Assembly: GCA_024500155.1 (NCBI GenBank)
Contig: CM044873.1
Coordinates: forward strand, 687,001 to 751,000
Length of the DNA stretch: 64,000 nucleotides
From: Chenopodium formosanum
Lineage: Eukaryota; Streptophyta; Magnoliopsida; Caryophyllales; Amaranthaceae
Direction of reading: 5' to 3'
Below are positions 1 through 9,546 of this stretch, one piece after another. Made by a program: the position numbers and the translations under genes. The first letter of the stretch is position 1. Each line of letters begins with the position of its first letter. The notes below the pieces were generated by a model that worked only from the letters and a program-made list of their open reading frames with translations, was not told the origin of the DNA and did no database searches.

Positions 1-163
1 AGGATCCATCCTATAAGGCTTTGGACCATTTGACAAGCCCAAAGTCCAATTGTCAAATCTAGCAACAGACATTGGCAACCTTATAGTATGAACTTATTAT
101 CTCCATAACTGTGATCCTATGATATATCTAGTAATTGCACTTATCGAAGACATAACTCCTTCA
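1..163 (-). repeat. 3' LTR (partial) of the copia element
   Basis: Bases 1-163 equal 7695-7857 at every position I compared. The inner end is TGAAGGAG on the minus strand, preceded by a purine-rich stretch. About 612 bases of this LTR lie to the left of the window. Confidence 0.95.
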
Positions 164-988
164 ATCTCCCACTTGTCTGAGACAAGTGCACAATATTCAA
201 ATTCCTTAAGTCAATGTGTGTCGATTTGATAATATGATTGCATCTCATGTCTTGATCATATTAATCTACAAATCTTTCTTGAAAACTGAGTTAGAATTAC
301 AAAACAAATGGTTACTATGTAATCCATTTGAGCACGGCCATGCATTTTCTGAATTCTCCCTCTTCAAGGGGCCAAGACACATTCCTAATTAAATAGGCAG
401 ACTCAATCCAATCTTATGGCAACCAAAGCTCCCACTCAATTCATGAAGTGACCGGGAAACATCCTTTATAATCTCCGGTTAAGGTAAGACGTTTGAATGT
501 ACCACAGTCAAAACAATCATTGAATAGAATCAGTGTTCCACTCATGTCAAAGGAATCCACTAATATATCCGGAAGTTCTATACTTGAACTTCAAAGTAGG
601 TCTATAGTTCGATCCTGCATCATTCATGCATATCCATGTGATTGACCGAGCCTAATCACTATGCTCCCATAGCCCATGAAACCGAGCTATCCAATCAATC
701 TTACATGCTAGTCCATTCATTGAAATCATTTATGTCCGCTTTAATGATTTCGAACTAGGAACTCAAATAATATGTGGATTTTGTTCACCTGTGGGGTTTC
801 ATACACCAGGTCTCTATCTGATAGATAACCTGATGAGCCCATCAATCCATAATTATTTTGGACATTTTATTTAATATTAAAACCATAATTAAATAAGAGA
901 AATAATAGAATTTCTGATTAAACATAATTCTGCAAATGAATGTATTACATATGTAATTTATTTTCTCAAAACAAAATACAACTTTTAA
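164..988 (-). other. 3' non-coding tail and polypurine tract of the copia element
   Basis: These 825 bases lie between the pol stop and the 3' LTR and hold no convincing frame. Directly beside the LTR the minus strand reads AAGTGGGAGAT, a good polypurine tract for plus-strand priming. A tail this long is more than most copia elements carry, but no envelope-like frame is visible. Confidence 0.7.
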
Positions 989-2353
989 TTACATCATTCG
1001 CCTCAATCCAGCTTCATTAGCATGTTTCTCATGCTTTGGAGTTGGAAGGGGTTTAGTAAGTGGATCAGCGATATTCTCATCCGTGTGAATTTTGCACATC
1101 TTGACATCTCCTCTGTCAACGATCTCTCGAATGAGGTAATACTTCCTCTCTACATGCTTGGATTTGAAATGTGACCTAGCTTCTTTTGATTGAGCAATAG
1201 CACCATTATTGTCACAAAACAACTCGATTCCCTTTTGAGCACTTGGTACAATGTCCAGCTCAATCAGGAACTTCTTTATCCAAACTGCTTCTTTAGCTAC
1301 TTCAACAGCAGCCAAATACTCTGATTCTGTTGTAGAGTCTGCGACAGTGCTTTGCTTCGAACTCTTCCAGCTCACTGCTCCTCCATTCAGACAGAAAATG
1401 TATCCAGATTGAGATCTAAAGTCATCTCTGTCTGTTTGGAAACTCGCATCCTTATAACCTGTGACAACCAATTCCTTTTCGCCACCATACACTAGAAACA
1501 TCTCTTTAGTCCTTCTCAAGTACTTAAGGATGTTCTTGGCAGCTGTCCAGTGTGCTTCTCCTGGATTTGCCTGAAACCTGCTACACATGCTTAGAGCATA
1601 TGCAACATCCGGCCTTGTACAAATCATGGCATACATGATTGATCCTATTGCCGAAGCATAAGGTTTATCACTTACTCGTCTCATCTCCTCCGCCGTTTTA
1701 GGGCACTGAGATTTACTGAGAGTGATGCCATGAGACATGGGGAGAAATCCTCTCTTAGAGTCTTTCATGGAAAATCTATCAAGAACCTTATCAATATAAG
1801 TCTCTTGACTTAATCCAATCATCCTTCGAGACCTGTCTCGATGGATTTTGATCCCCAATATGTATTCGGCTTCTCCTAAGTCTTTCATGGAAAAACAACT
1901 CTTCAACCATTCCTTGACTGACTCAAGCATTGGTATGTCATTTCCCATGAGAAGTATGTCATCCACATACAAGACTAAGAAAACTATGCTGCTCCCACTA
2001 AACTTCTTGTATACACAAGGTTCCTCTTCACTTTTGACAAAATCAAACCTTTTGATCGCTTCATCAAAACGAAGATTCCAACTCCTGGATGCCTGCTTTA
2101 ATCCATAAATGGATTTCTCAAGCTTGCATACCTTACTAGGATTTTCTGGATCTTCAAAACCCTCAGGTTGTGTCATATACACTTCCTCCTTCAAGAACCC
2201 ATTCAAGAATGCGGTTTTGACATCCATCTGCCATATTTCGTAATCGAAAAATGCGGCAATCGCTAGAAGAATCCGAATGGACTTAAGCATTGCTACTGGG
2301 GAAAAAAGTTTCATCATAGTCAATACCATGAATCTGTCTGAACCCTTTTGCAA
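989..2353 (-). CDS. Copia pol, C-terminal part: reverse transcriptase and RNase H
   Basis: This frame holds most of the reverse transcriptase and all of RNase H. Landmarks are MDVKTAFLNG, the YVDD catalytic box (YVDDILLMGN), the IMYAMICTRPD segment, and the RNase H motif DSTTESEYLA with a later FCDNNGA segment. The listed start methionine is not a real start: the first ~25 residues are out-of-frame reading. The true coding sequence enters from the upstream gag-integrase frame, and one extra base in a homopolymer (2302-2307) separates the two. The protein would copy the element RNA into cDNA in cytoplasmic particles. The C-terminal residues match common plant copia ends. Confidence 0.93.
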   Translation of the reverse strand: MQKGSDRFMVLTMMKLFSPVAMLKSIRILLAIAAFFDYEIWQMDVKTAFLNGFLKEEVYMTQPEGFEDPENPSKVCKLEKSIYGLKQASRSWNLRFDEAIKRFDFVKSEEEPCVYKKFSGSSIVFLVLYVDDILLMGNDIPMLESVKEWLKSCFSMKDLGEAEYILGIKIHRDRSRRMIGLSQETYIDKVLDRFSMKDSKRGFLPMSHGITLSKSQCPKTAEEMRRVSDKPYASAIGSIMYAMICTRPDVAYALSMCSRFQANPGEAHWTAAKNILKYLRRTKEMFLVYGGEKELVVTGYKDASFQTDRDDFRSQSGYIFCLNGGAVSWKSSKQSTVADSTTESEYLAAVEVAKEAVWIKKFLIELDIVPSAQKGIELFCDNNGAIAQSKEARSHFKSKHVERKYYLIREIVDRGDVKMCKIHTDENIADPLTKPLPTPKHEKHANEAGLRRMM

Positions 2354-4949
2354 CTAGTCTTGCTTTATGGATGTAGGCATTTCCATCCTTGTCTGTTTTA
2401 ATCTTGTAGACCCATTTGCAACCAATGGGTTTTACCCCATTAGGCAAGTCAACTAGGGTCCACACTTTATTTTCAGACATTGATTCCATTTCGGATTTCA
2501 TGGCTTCAAGCCATTTATCTGAGTTGGGGCTCATCAAAGCTTGCTTGTAGGTTGTGGGTTCCTCATTCTCCAATAAGAAGATTTCAGAATCCTCAGTTAA
2601 CAGAACATCGACAAACTGTTTGTTTCTGATTCTGGCAGACCTACGTGGGGTAGGAGCAACAGTAGAAATTTTCTCTCCAACTCCTTGAAGATTTTCGCAT
2701 GAATTAGATTCAAGTGGGGCGATAGGAGTCTCGCTGGTGGAATTAGCTTGCTCCGACGCATGATTAATCGTTTCATGCGCCCTCGCCTCTGATGTGGTGT
2801 TATCCACATCCATTTGTTGCTCGTCTCGAATTTCTTCGAGAACCACTTTACTCCCACTTGGCTTTCTAGATAGAAATTCCTTTTCTAGAAAGACACTATC
2901 GCGAGCAACAAACACTTTGTCATCTTCGCGATTGTAGAAGTAATACCCTTTTGTTTCTTTGGGGTAGCCCACAAAGAAACACTTGTCTGATTTAGGGTGT
3001 AGTTTATCGCCTTGTAAACGTTTTACATAGGCTTCACATCCCCAAATCTTGAGAAAAGACAACTTTGGAGCTCTTCCATTCCATATCTCATATGGAGTCT
3101 TTTCTACAGCTTTGGATGGGCTTCTGTTTAGTATTCTTACAGCTGCTCCTAATGCATATCCCCAGAATGATATGTGAAGATCAGTAAAGCTCATCATGGA
3201 CCTAACCATATCAAGTAGAGTCCTATTTCTCCTTTCTGACACTCCATTTAATTGAGGTGTCCCTGGAGGGGTTAATTGTGAAAGTATTCCACAATTAATA
3301 AGATGTTCATCAAATTCTTGGGTTAAGTATTCGCCACCACGATCAGATCGTAGTGCCTTAATTGTCTTCCCAAGTTGGTTTTGTACTTCATTCTGGAATT
3401 CTTTGAACTTTTCAAAGGCTTCCGACTTGTGCTTCATTAAGTAAATGTAACCATATCTACTTAAATCATCAGTAAAAGTAATGAAGTAGCTAAATCCACC
3501 CCTAGCTTTTGAACTCATTGGTCCACACACATCTGTATGTATGAGCCCCAAAAGGTCACTAGCTCTTTCACCTATACCCGTAAAGGGTGACTTAGTCATT
3601 TTCCCAAGCAAGCATGACTCACAGTTTTCAAATGATTCATAATCAAAAGAAGAAAGGAGTCCATCCTTATGTAATTTCTGGATGCGCTTTTGGTTAATAT
3701 GTCCAAGCCTACAATGCCATAGGTAAGTTGGGTTTGAACCATCTGTTTTCTGCTTTTTATGATCTATGTTGTAGACATGAGTTGTATATTCTAAAACATA
3801 CAAACCATTAATTAACTTAGCATTAGCATATAACATGTTTTCTTTCGAAATAAAACAACGTTTGTCTCTTATTTCAAATGAAAAACCTTCAGTATCTAAA
3901 ACTGGAACTGAAATAATGTTTTTAGTAATGCTGGGAACGAAATAACAGTTATTAAGTACTAAAATTAATCCAGAAGGTAGTCTCAAATGATAACTCCCAA
4001 TAGCAAGTGCAGCAACTTTTGCTCCATTTCCTACTCGAAGTGTTACTTCTCCTGGATCTAGCTTCCTACTTCCTTTCAAGCCCTGCACGTCATTGACGAT
4101 ATGAGCACCACAACCGGTATCAAATACCCAAGTGGAAGATGAAGTAAGATTAATTTCTACAACAAAAACATCAAGTAACTCCTTACCTTCTGTTTTCACT
4201 GGTGTATAATGGGGACACCCTGGTGTATGGACTTGCCATCCACCACAATAGAAGCACTGGAAATCTCTCCTTATCAGGTACTCCTCAGCATGGTTAAGTA
4301 AGATGTTGATCAAATTCGCTGATGATCCCTCATCATTATGAGAAAGTCTCACAATGTCAAAACCAGCATGGAGCGAGAACAAAATAATGTCACGTGCAGA
4401 ATCATTATCGATCGGTTTCCCGAGGACATCCATTTGGTTGATCATATCAACCAATTCATTAACATGGTTCCTCACAGACTGACCAGGCAAGAGTTTCTTT
4501 GCCATTATCTTACCATGAATCCGGTAAGTCTCATACCTTAAACTATCAGCCCAGGAATAGTAAATCTGAGGGATCGAGTTAACGATCTCTCTTACATTTG
4601 GATCATTGATACCTCCGCTACCCAATGCCCCCATGCCACCCCTACAGATAGCACGAAGACATTGATATAAGTTGGTCACCTCATACCGTCTGAACCTATT
4701 ATACCAACAGTTTGGAATAGATTCCAGTATAAGGTTCTTGACCTTTATTGCATCCAAAACTAATTTTGCATGCATTTCAGGGTCCTGACCAGGAGCACAC
4801 TTGTTCTCAACGGGTACATATAGGCGAGCATCAAGCTTGAAGCTTGTGAGAACATTTCTCAATTCGCCCTCCCATTGCCTGTAGTTTCTGAGATTCAGCC
4901 TTAAATTGAGTTTCATTGGTAAATCTGTGTTGTCATATAAGTTATTCAT
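2283..4949 (-). CDS. Copia gag-protease-integrase and start of reverse transcriptase
   Basis: The 888-residue frame starts at the first gag methionine (4949). Residues 1-230 are gag. A zinc-knuckle-like segment at 232-245 reads CFYCGGWQVHTPGC, in which the histidine sits one place later than in CX2CX4HX4C. The protease active site is DTG at 277-279 (WVFDTGCGAH). Integrase follows, with an HHCC zinc site (LWHCRLGHIN ... CESCLLGKM), catalytic aspartates in HTDVCGPM and LRSDRGGEYL, and the glutamate in NGVSERRNRTLLD. The N-terminal reverse transcriptase (WVYKIKTDKDGN ... YDETF) then breaks after an extra base in a six-base run at 2302-2307, and the frame ends at 2283. Confidence 0.95.
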   Translation of the reverse strand: MNNLYDNTDLPMKLNLRLNLRNYRQWEGELRNVLTSFKLDARLYVPVENKCAPGQDPEMHAKLVLDAIKVKNLILESIPNCWYNRFRRYEVTNLYQCLRAICRGGMGALGSGGINDPNVREIVNSIPQIYYSWADSLRYETYRIHGKIMAKKLLPGQSVRNHVNELVDMINQMDVLGKPIDNDSARDIILFSLHAGFDIVRLSHNDEGSSANLINILLNHAEEYLIRRDFQCFYCGGWQVHTPGCPHYTPVKTEGKELLDVFVVEINLTSSSTWVFDTGCGAHIVNDVQGLKGSRKLDPGEVTLRVGNGAKVAALAIGSYHLRLPSGLILVLNNCYFVPSITKNIISVPVLDTEGFSFEIRDKRCFISKENMLYANAKLINGLYVLEYTTHVYNIDHKKQKTDGSNPTYLWHCRLGHINQKRIQKLHKDGLLSSFDYESFENCESCLLGKMTKSPFTGIGERASDLLGLIHTDVCGPMSSKARGGFSYFITFTDDLSRYGYIYLMKHKSEAFEKFKEFQNEVQNQLGKTIKALRSDRGGEYLTQEFDEHLINCGILSQLTPPGTPQLNGVSERRNRTLLDMVRSMMSFTDLHISFWGYALGAAVRILNRSPSKAVEKTPYEIWNGRAPKLSFLKIWGCEAYVKRLQGDKLHPKSDKCFFVGYPKETKGYYFYNREDDKVFVARDSVFLEKEFLSRKPSGSKVVLEEIRDEQQMDVDNTTSEARAHETINHASEQANSTSETPIAPLESNSCENLQGVGEKISTVAPTPRRSARIRNKQFVDVLLTEDSEIFLLENEEPTTYKQALMSPNSDKWLEAMKSEMESMSENKVWTLVDLPNGVKPIGCKWVYKIKTDKDGNAYIHKARLVAKGFRQIHGIDYDETFFPSSNA
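2302..2307 (-). other. Homopolymer frameshift in copia pol
   Basis: A run of six A on the plus strand (T on the minus) lies exactly where the integrase-RT frame and the RT-RNase H frame meet. The reading on each side is conserved copia sequence, so one surplus base explains the break. It could be a true mutation or a base-calling error. Confidence 0.8.
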
Positions 4950-6339
4950 CTACAAACAAAAACAAAACGAGGCAAAATTCAATAATAATGTTTAATAAAT
5001 TTAAAGTACCATAAGTAATATTTTATTGGTAACTTTAAAGCATTTTATTCAATATTTAAATGATCCCTATTGAATAAAATGATTCCAAGATCCTTTATTT
5101 GTGCAATAATTAATCGGACTGAGGCCCTGCCATCAACCATTACATTTTCAAGGTGAGTAAACTCTTTACTGATTACAACTCTTTGTAATTCTTGGTTGAA
5201 TAATTAATCCATCACATGTTTAATTATTACTCTTAGCTTCAAGGTTCTAAACTGATCTTTAGGTAACCTTGTTGAATATAACCAATTAAAAGTGTAGTTA
5301 TGCGGTCCTACCCCCACTTCCCCAAGATATATTATGATGCTCTGCTGAGGCCGACCCATCACAAACGATCAAGGTTTTCGTCGGGTTTTTAATTGGGAAA
5401 GCTGTATCAATATTTCTGGGATCTAGATTTATTATGTTGTGATTGTATAGTGAACTCTAGCGCATCATCAAGCAACATAAATAAACCTAAACATGCATAA
5501 TCTACTAATGCAATAAAACATGACATAGTATGGCCCCTTAATCCTAAGAAAACTAATAAAGTAGAATGCTCCCACTTGGATCTTCATGGATCTCATCCAT
5601 CTTGCTCCATTGGGTCTTCACTTCATTGGCTTTTGGATCAACTGCAACCTGTAAATATATTCTATTCTATCTACTACTTAAATAAAATAAAATAAATTAC
5701 AAAAAAATACTCAACGGTACGCAGACCGTATTTAGATTACAAAAATACTTCACGATGCGCAGATCGTATTTTAGAATCTATGGGCCATACTAGTCTATAT
5801 ATAGAAATAAACAATATCATATATTATAAAGTGCCATATAATAAATCACTCATCATGCTTTCCTAAACTACAACATCGAATGTCTATAATAAAGGAAACA
5901 TGGCTATAAATATCTCATATTTTAATTAATTACTGTAATTAGATAATATTATATATTAATCATGACCAATTATAAAATATCATATATTTTAATTTAGGTA
6001 TGAGATAGAATCAAATCTTATTTGAAATTATGGAATATAAATCATATTTATTTTCCATGATTATCCTAACTAATTTAGGAATTCTATCCTAATTACTTGC
6101 CAATCACATATTTTAAATCAATTATTATCCATAAATAATTATGAGATAATCACATTATTTAATCAATTATTATCCTTATAGAATCTTTTGCTCCATAATT
6201 ATCCAAACTTAACAAAAATAACAACTTTAATTTTGTTAATTATCTTTTCAAAATTTAAACTTATCTTTTAAAATTTTGAAATCTGATTTTATCTAAAATA
6301 AAATTAAAAAAAAAAAATTTTTTTTTTTTGAAAAACCGT

Positions 6340-6382
6340 CAGCCACCGTGGTGTGGCCAGCCGGAGCCGGCCACGGTGGCTG
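6340..6382. repeat. GC-rich perfect-arm hairpin in the copia leader
   Basis: Arms CAGCCACCGTGG (6340-6351) and CCACGGTGGCTG (6371-6382) are exact reverse complements around a GC-rich loop. The block continues with CAG/CTG-rich sequence to about 6550 and is flanked by A/T homopolymers on both sides. Its composition is unlike the rest of the leader. Confidence 0.8.
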
Positions 6383-7072
6383 CTGCCCCTGCAGTAACGC
6401 AGGAACAGCAGCAGCAGCAGCACACGCAAGGCTGCGTCACTGCTGCGCTGCTCCTTGCTGCCTGACCCAGCCCCGCCCCCTCCCTCCTGGACCACCAGCA
6501 GCGGCACCACCGTGGCAGCGCCACCCAGCCGCGGTGCTGCTGCTGTTTCCCTTTTTTTTTTTTTAAATATTTTAATTAATCAAAACAACTCTTGTAAAAA
6601 TTAATTAAAACTTAATGTGGTCCATTTAATCCCAAAATTAAATCATATTCAATTTTGAAATTAGGGTTCTTGATGAAATTAATCCCCAATTTAATTTAAC
6701 ATTTAAATTAAATAATTTGATCATGAAAAATTCATAATTTTAACATGTAATCAAATAGATTAAATTCCTTAAACATATTACCATCGAAATAAATCAAAAT
6801 TAAACACAAATTTCACAAATTAGGGTTCAATATTTCGAAATTTTCGAAAATTAGGGTTTAGAGGTTCGAATTTTTTTTGATTAATTTGGGGCAAAATCGG
6901 ATCAAATTATGGCTAATATGGAGCAAATTAAACACCTTTAATGATTCTATATTGTTAAATCACATTTAATATAACAATTGACTCATAATTAAATTATTCT
7001 CCCTCCTAATTGAATTAAAATTGTGGATTATCAAAGAATTATTACTCAATATATGTAGATGCAAGAGGCTAA

Positions 7073-7081
7073 CTGATACCA
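7073..7081 (-). other. Primer binding site of the copia element
   Basis: The minus strand reads TGGTATCAG one base after the end of the 5' LTR, the classic complement of the 3' end of initiator methionine tRNA used by plant copia elements. Confidence 0.85.
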
Positions 7082-7082
7082 C

Positions 7083-7857
7083 TGTAGGAGATTATAGGTA
7101 CTAAATGCGGAATTAACATGAATCATATTCATATAGCACCAAACCAAGGATCTCATGCATAACACATAAAGAAGTAAGAATTATACCTTTGAAGCGTGAT
7201 TCCACGATGATCGAGCAAGAACAATAGGGAGATAAAGAACCCCACGTGTGATTCCTCTACTTAGTCCACGAGCACGGATTAAACCTCCACTAATGCTAGT
7301 TAGTTGTGACCGAACGCTTCAATCAACCTTCAACGGAGATTAGAGTGACGAACACACCGCAACACCACCCACGCACCACCACACGCACCACCAATGGAGG
7401 GGAGACGCACGGATCTAGGGAGGAGTAGAGGAGGGCCGAAAGTGAGAGAGAGAATTAGGGTTCGGGATCTCTTGGTTGCTTGTCTGACAATTTCACAGTG
7501 TGTCAAATTGTTATGTCATGCAACCCTAGGTATGGTTTATATTTATAGATCATATCTAGAAATAAAACCATGTCCAAATCCTAATTGAACTCTACTTACA
7601 TTCCAAGCCCAAACATAAGATGTGTCATATACTCATGAGGCCCAATAATGGGCCTTCAACTTGTTTAACCCAATACTCTAGTGTGTGACCTTGTAGGATC
7701 CATCCTATAAGGCTTTGGACCATTTGACAAGCCCAAAGTCCAATTGTCAAATCTAGCAACAGACATTGGCAACCTTATAGTATGAACTTATTATCTCCAT
7801 AACTGTGATCCTATGATATATCTAGTAATTGCACTTATCGAAGACATAACTCCTTCA
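7083..7857 (-). repeat. 5' LTR of the copia element (775 bp)
   Basis: On the plus strand the LTR starts TGTAGGAG and ends CTCCTTCA, a TG...CA pair with near-inverted termini. The left limit is fixed by the primer binding site and the right limit by the shared end with the 3' LTR. It contains the copia promoter. Confidence 0.9.
7535..7550 (-). promoter_or_regulatory. TATA box in the copia 5' LTR
   Basis: The minus strand reads CTATAAATATAAACC inside the LTR, the best TATA-like match there. It is the likely core promoter for the element RNA. Confidence 0.5.
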
Positions 7858-8537
7858 GGATTATCCTCTTTGGGAAGCAAGTAGAACCTTCTTGTTTCGG
7901 GGCATAAATAAAACCACTTTTCATCTATGTGTACTACATGTTGCATGTCATCAAAAGTTGGATTAGATTCTGGGGTAGTAGGAGGGTTGATGTGTGACAA
8001 AACCCACTTCAATCTTGCTATCTTGTGGGCTTCTGTTAAAGCTGGTTTGTTGTTGCTTGTGTGGCATCTCAGCTTACCCTTCTTTTTCAGCCTGTGAATG
8101 ATGACATGGCTGATCTTTAAGTACCCAGCGTAGCTTCTTTCAGTTGTCCTCAAGTGGAGGGGAACTGAGTGCAACCATTCATCAGAGTACTCTTTTGGTT
8201 TCGGCCCGGTTTTGCCAATTGCCTTTGAACTGACATCAACCACCCCCCCATTTTGTCTTTGCTTGCATACATCATCCCAAAGTCTTGGTATTGTACTCTT
8301 GTGAACATCATACTCTCTAGAAAGTGATAATTTGAGCCCCCTTGGTAGCTTCCCATCTTGTTGCATTGCTAACATAGTGTCAACTAATGCCCTTTTTTGG
8401 TGGAGCTTTAAATGTGGTTTTTGTCTCTTGTTTGGTGGACTATGTTGTTCTTCATTTTCTGACGGAATGCACATATGCTCCTCTTCCATTAAAATTTGCT
8501 CCAAATTGTAAAATTCCTCATCAAACATGTCTGCCAT
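7858..8537 (-). pseudogene. Mariner-like transposase, N-terminal part only
   Basis: The frame starts MADMFDEEFYNLEQILMEEE and runs about 226 residues. It has a basic region (PPNKRQKPHLKLHQKRALVD), a helix-turn-helix-like segment (REYDVHKSTIPRLWDDV), and the first catalytic aspartate in VVHIDEKWFYLCPETRRF, typical of plant DD39D mariner transposases. The other two catalytic aspartates are missing because the copia LTR begins at 7857; the apparent continuation into the LTR is chance reading. The family cuts and pastes DNA at TA sites. This copy cannot make a full enzyme unless the outer half is rejoined. Confidence 0.9.
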
Positions 8538-8538
8538 T

Positions 8539-8712
8539 TTTTTTTTTTGTTTTTTGTTTTTTGTTTTTTGTTTTTTTTTTTTTTTTTGCGTTTCTTTCTT
8601 TCTTTAATTTTCAGCTTGAAGGAGAATGAGAGTAGAAGAAAAAGAAGAAGAAGAAGAAGAAGAAGAAGAAGAAGAAGAAGAAGAAGAACAAGAAGAAGAG
8701 GAAGAAGAAGGA
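8539..8712. repeat. Simple repeats in the mariner leader
   Basis: Runs of T broken by single G bases (8539-8587) are followed by a pure GAA/AAG trinucleotide tract at about 8639-8690 and its decayed extension. These give rise to spurious low-complexity frames. Confidence 0.85.
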
Positions 8713-9141
8713 TTTTTTTGCTGCTTGATGATGAAGATTATGTACACTGCTAGGACTTCATTATTATTCTGTAGTGTACTGTAATTTTTTTTTTTTTAGC
8801 CTTAGTAGTAGTGGAAAAACATTAATTCTGAACTTGGTGTGTAATTGTTGTTTAAATAGGGGATGACTTTGTGGGTGGAATATGTAGTCAAACAACCCAC
8901 AAAATTCTGGCGGTTCTCCAAATTTGTGGGTGAAAATTTCATTAGAAAACTTTTGGAGGGAAACTTTTTACCCCCTAAAAAGTTGGCAGAATTTTTAAAA
9001 TGCATTTAACAAATAGGGACCCCACATTCTCTCTCCTACTCCATAATCACATGCCCTCTCTTTTCTTAATTTCTATTTCTCATATTTTGACTAGGAGTCC
9101 GTGTCGACTCCAAAGTTGCAAAAAACTTGAAACGGAGGTAG

Positions 9142-9546
9142 TATACTTATTTTAGTAATTTAAATTAAAAAGAAAAAAAGAAAAACTATTGTTTCATCTT
9201 AACAAAATAAACAATTTAAGTCTATTCAAAAAATTAAATAAATAAACAATTTAAGTAATTGGCATCAATGCATCATATATATTGCCGAGTCTAAGCCAGA
9301 TCGGAGTGTGACCATATAATTTGAGCCCTTGCACCGTTAATATTAACACAAAATATGAAGAAAAAAAAAAGAAAAAAGAAAAAAAAGAAACATAGCAGCT
9401 GTCAATTGGGCCATAAATGGGCCAAAAGATCAAGTTCGCAGAAGAGTATTCAAATAATTGCAAGAGGCCCTTTCTCAAGATGGCCAAAACAGTACAAACC
9501 GTGGATGAATAGATATCATGCCAACGTATATACAAACATTAGTAGT
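9142..9546. other. Intergenic DNA between mariner and tandem array
   Basis: AT-rich sequence with an A-rich purine tract at 9357-9389. No gene, element end or structured repeat is visible. Confidence 0.6.

Larger units (their letters stand above)
4950..7082 (-). other. Long 5' leader of the copia element
   Basis: About 2.1 kb of AT-rich DNA separates the gag start from the primer binding site, long for a copia element. Two islands stand out. At about 5568-5651 the minus strand has a 28-codon open stretch ending in a stop and preceded by a splice-acceptor-like TTTACAG. At 6330-6560 there is a very GC-rich block bounded by A/T homopolymers. Otherwise I see nothing but A/T runs. Confidence 0.75.
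1..7857 (-). mobile_element. Ty1/copia LTR retrotransposon, 3' end cut by window edge
   Basis: The element reads right to left: 5' LTR (7083-7857), primer binding site, 2.1-kb leader, gag-pol, 0.8-kb 3' tail, polypurine tract and the start of the 3' LTR (1-163). Protein order gag, protease, integrase, reverse transcriptase, RNase H is that of Ty1/copia. The 163 LTR bases visible on both sides are identical, so insertion is recent. It landed in a mariner-like transposase gene. The bases after the 5' LTR are GGATT, the expected 5-bp target duplication, but the partner lies outside the window. A single-base frameshift in reverse transcriptase makes this copy probably non-autonomous. Confidence 0.95.
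7858..9141 (-). mobile_element. Mariner-like element, interrupted by the copia insertion
   Basis: The right end on the minus strand reads CTACCTCCGTTTCAAG next to a TA dinucleotide (9142-9143), the usual plant mariner/Stowaway terminus and target. Inside are a ~600-bp leader with simple repeats and the N-terminal part of a mariner transposase. The left part, with the rest of the transposase and the other terminal repeat, should lie beyond the copia element to the left of the window. Confidence 0.85.

Noticed and set aside
6304..6566. Three overlapping frames in the GC-rich part of the copia leader
   Set aside because: They come from low-complexity CAG/CTG sequence and A/T runs and have no conserved pattern.
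7791..8537. A 248-residue frame spanning the mariner transposase and the copia LTR
   Set aside because: Only the part from 7858 is transposase; the last ~22 codons are LTR sequence read by chance.
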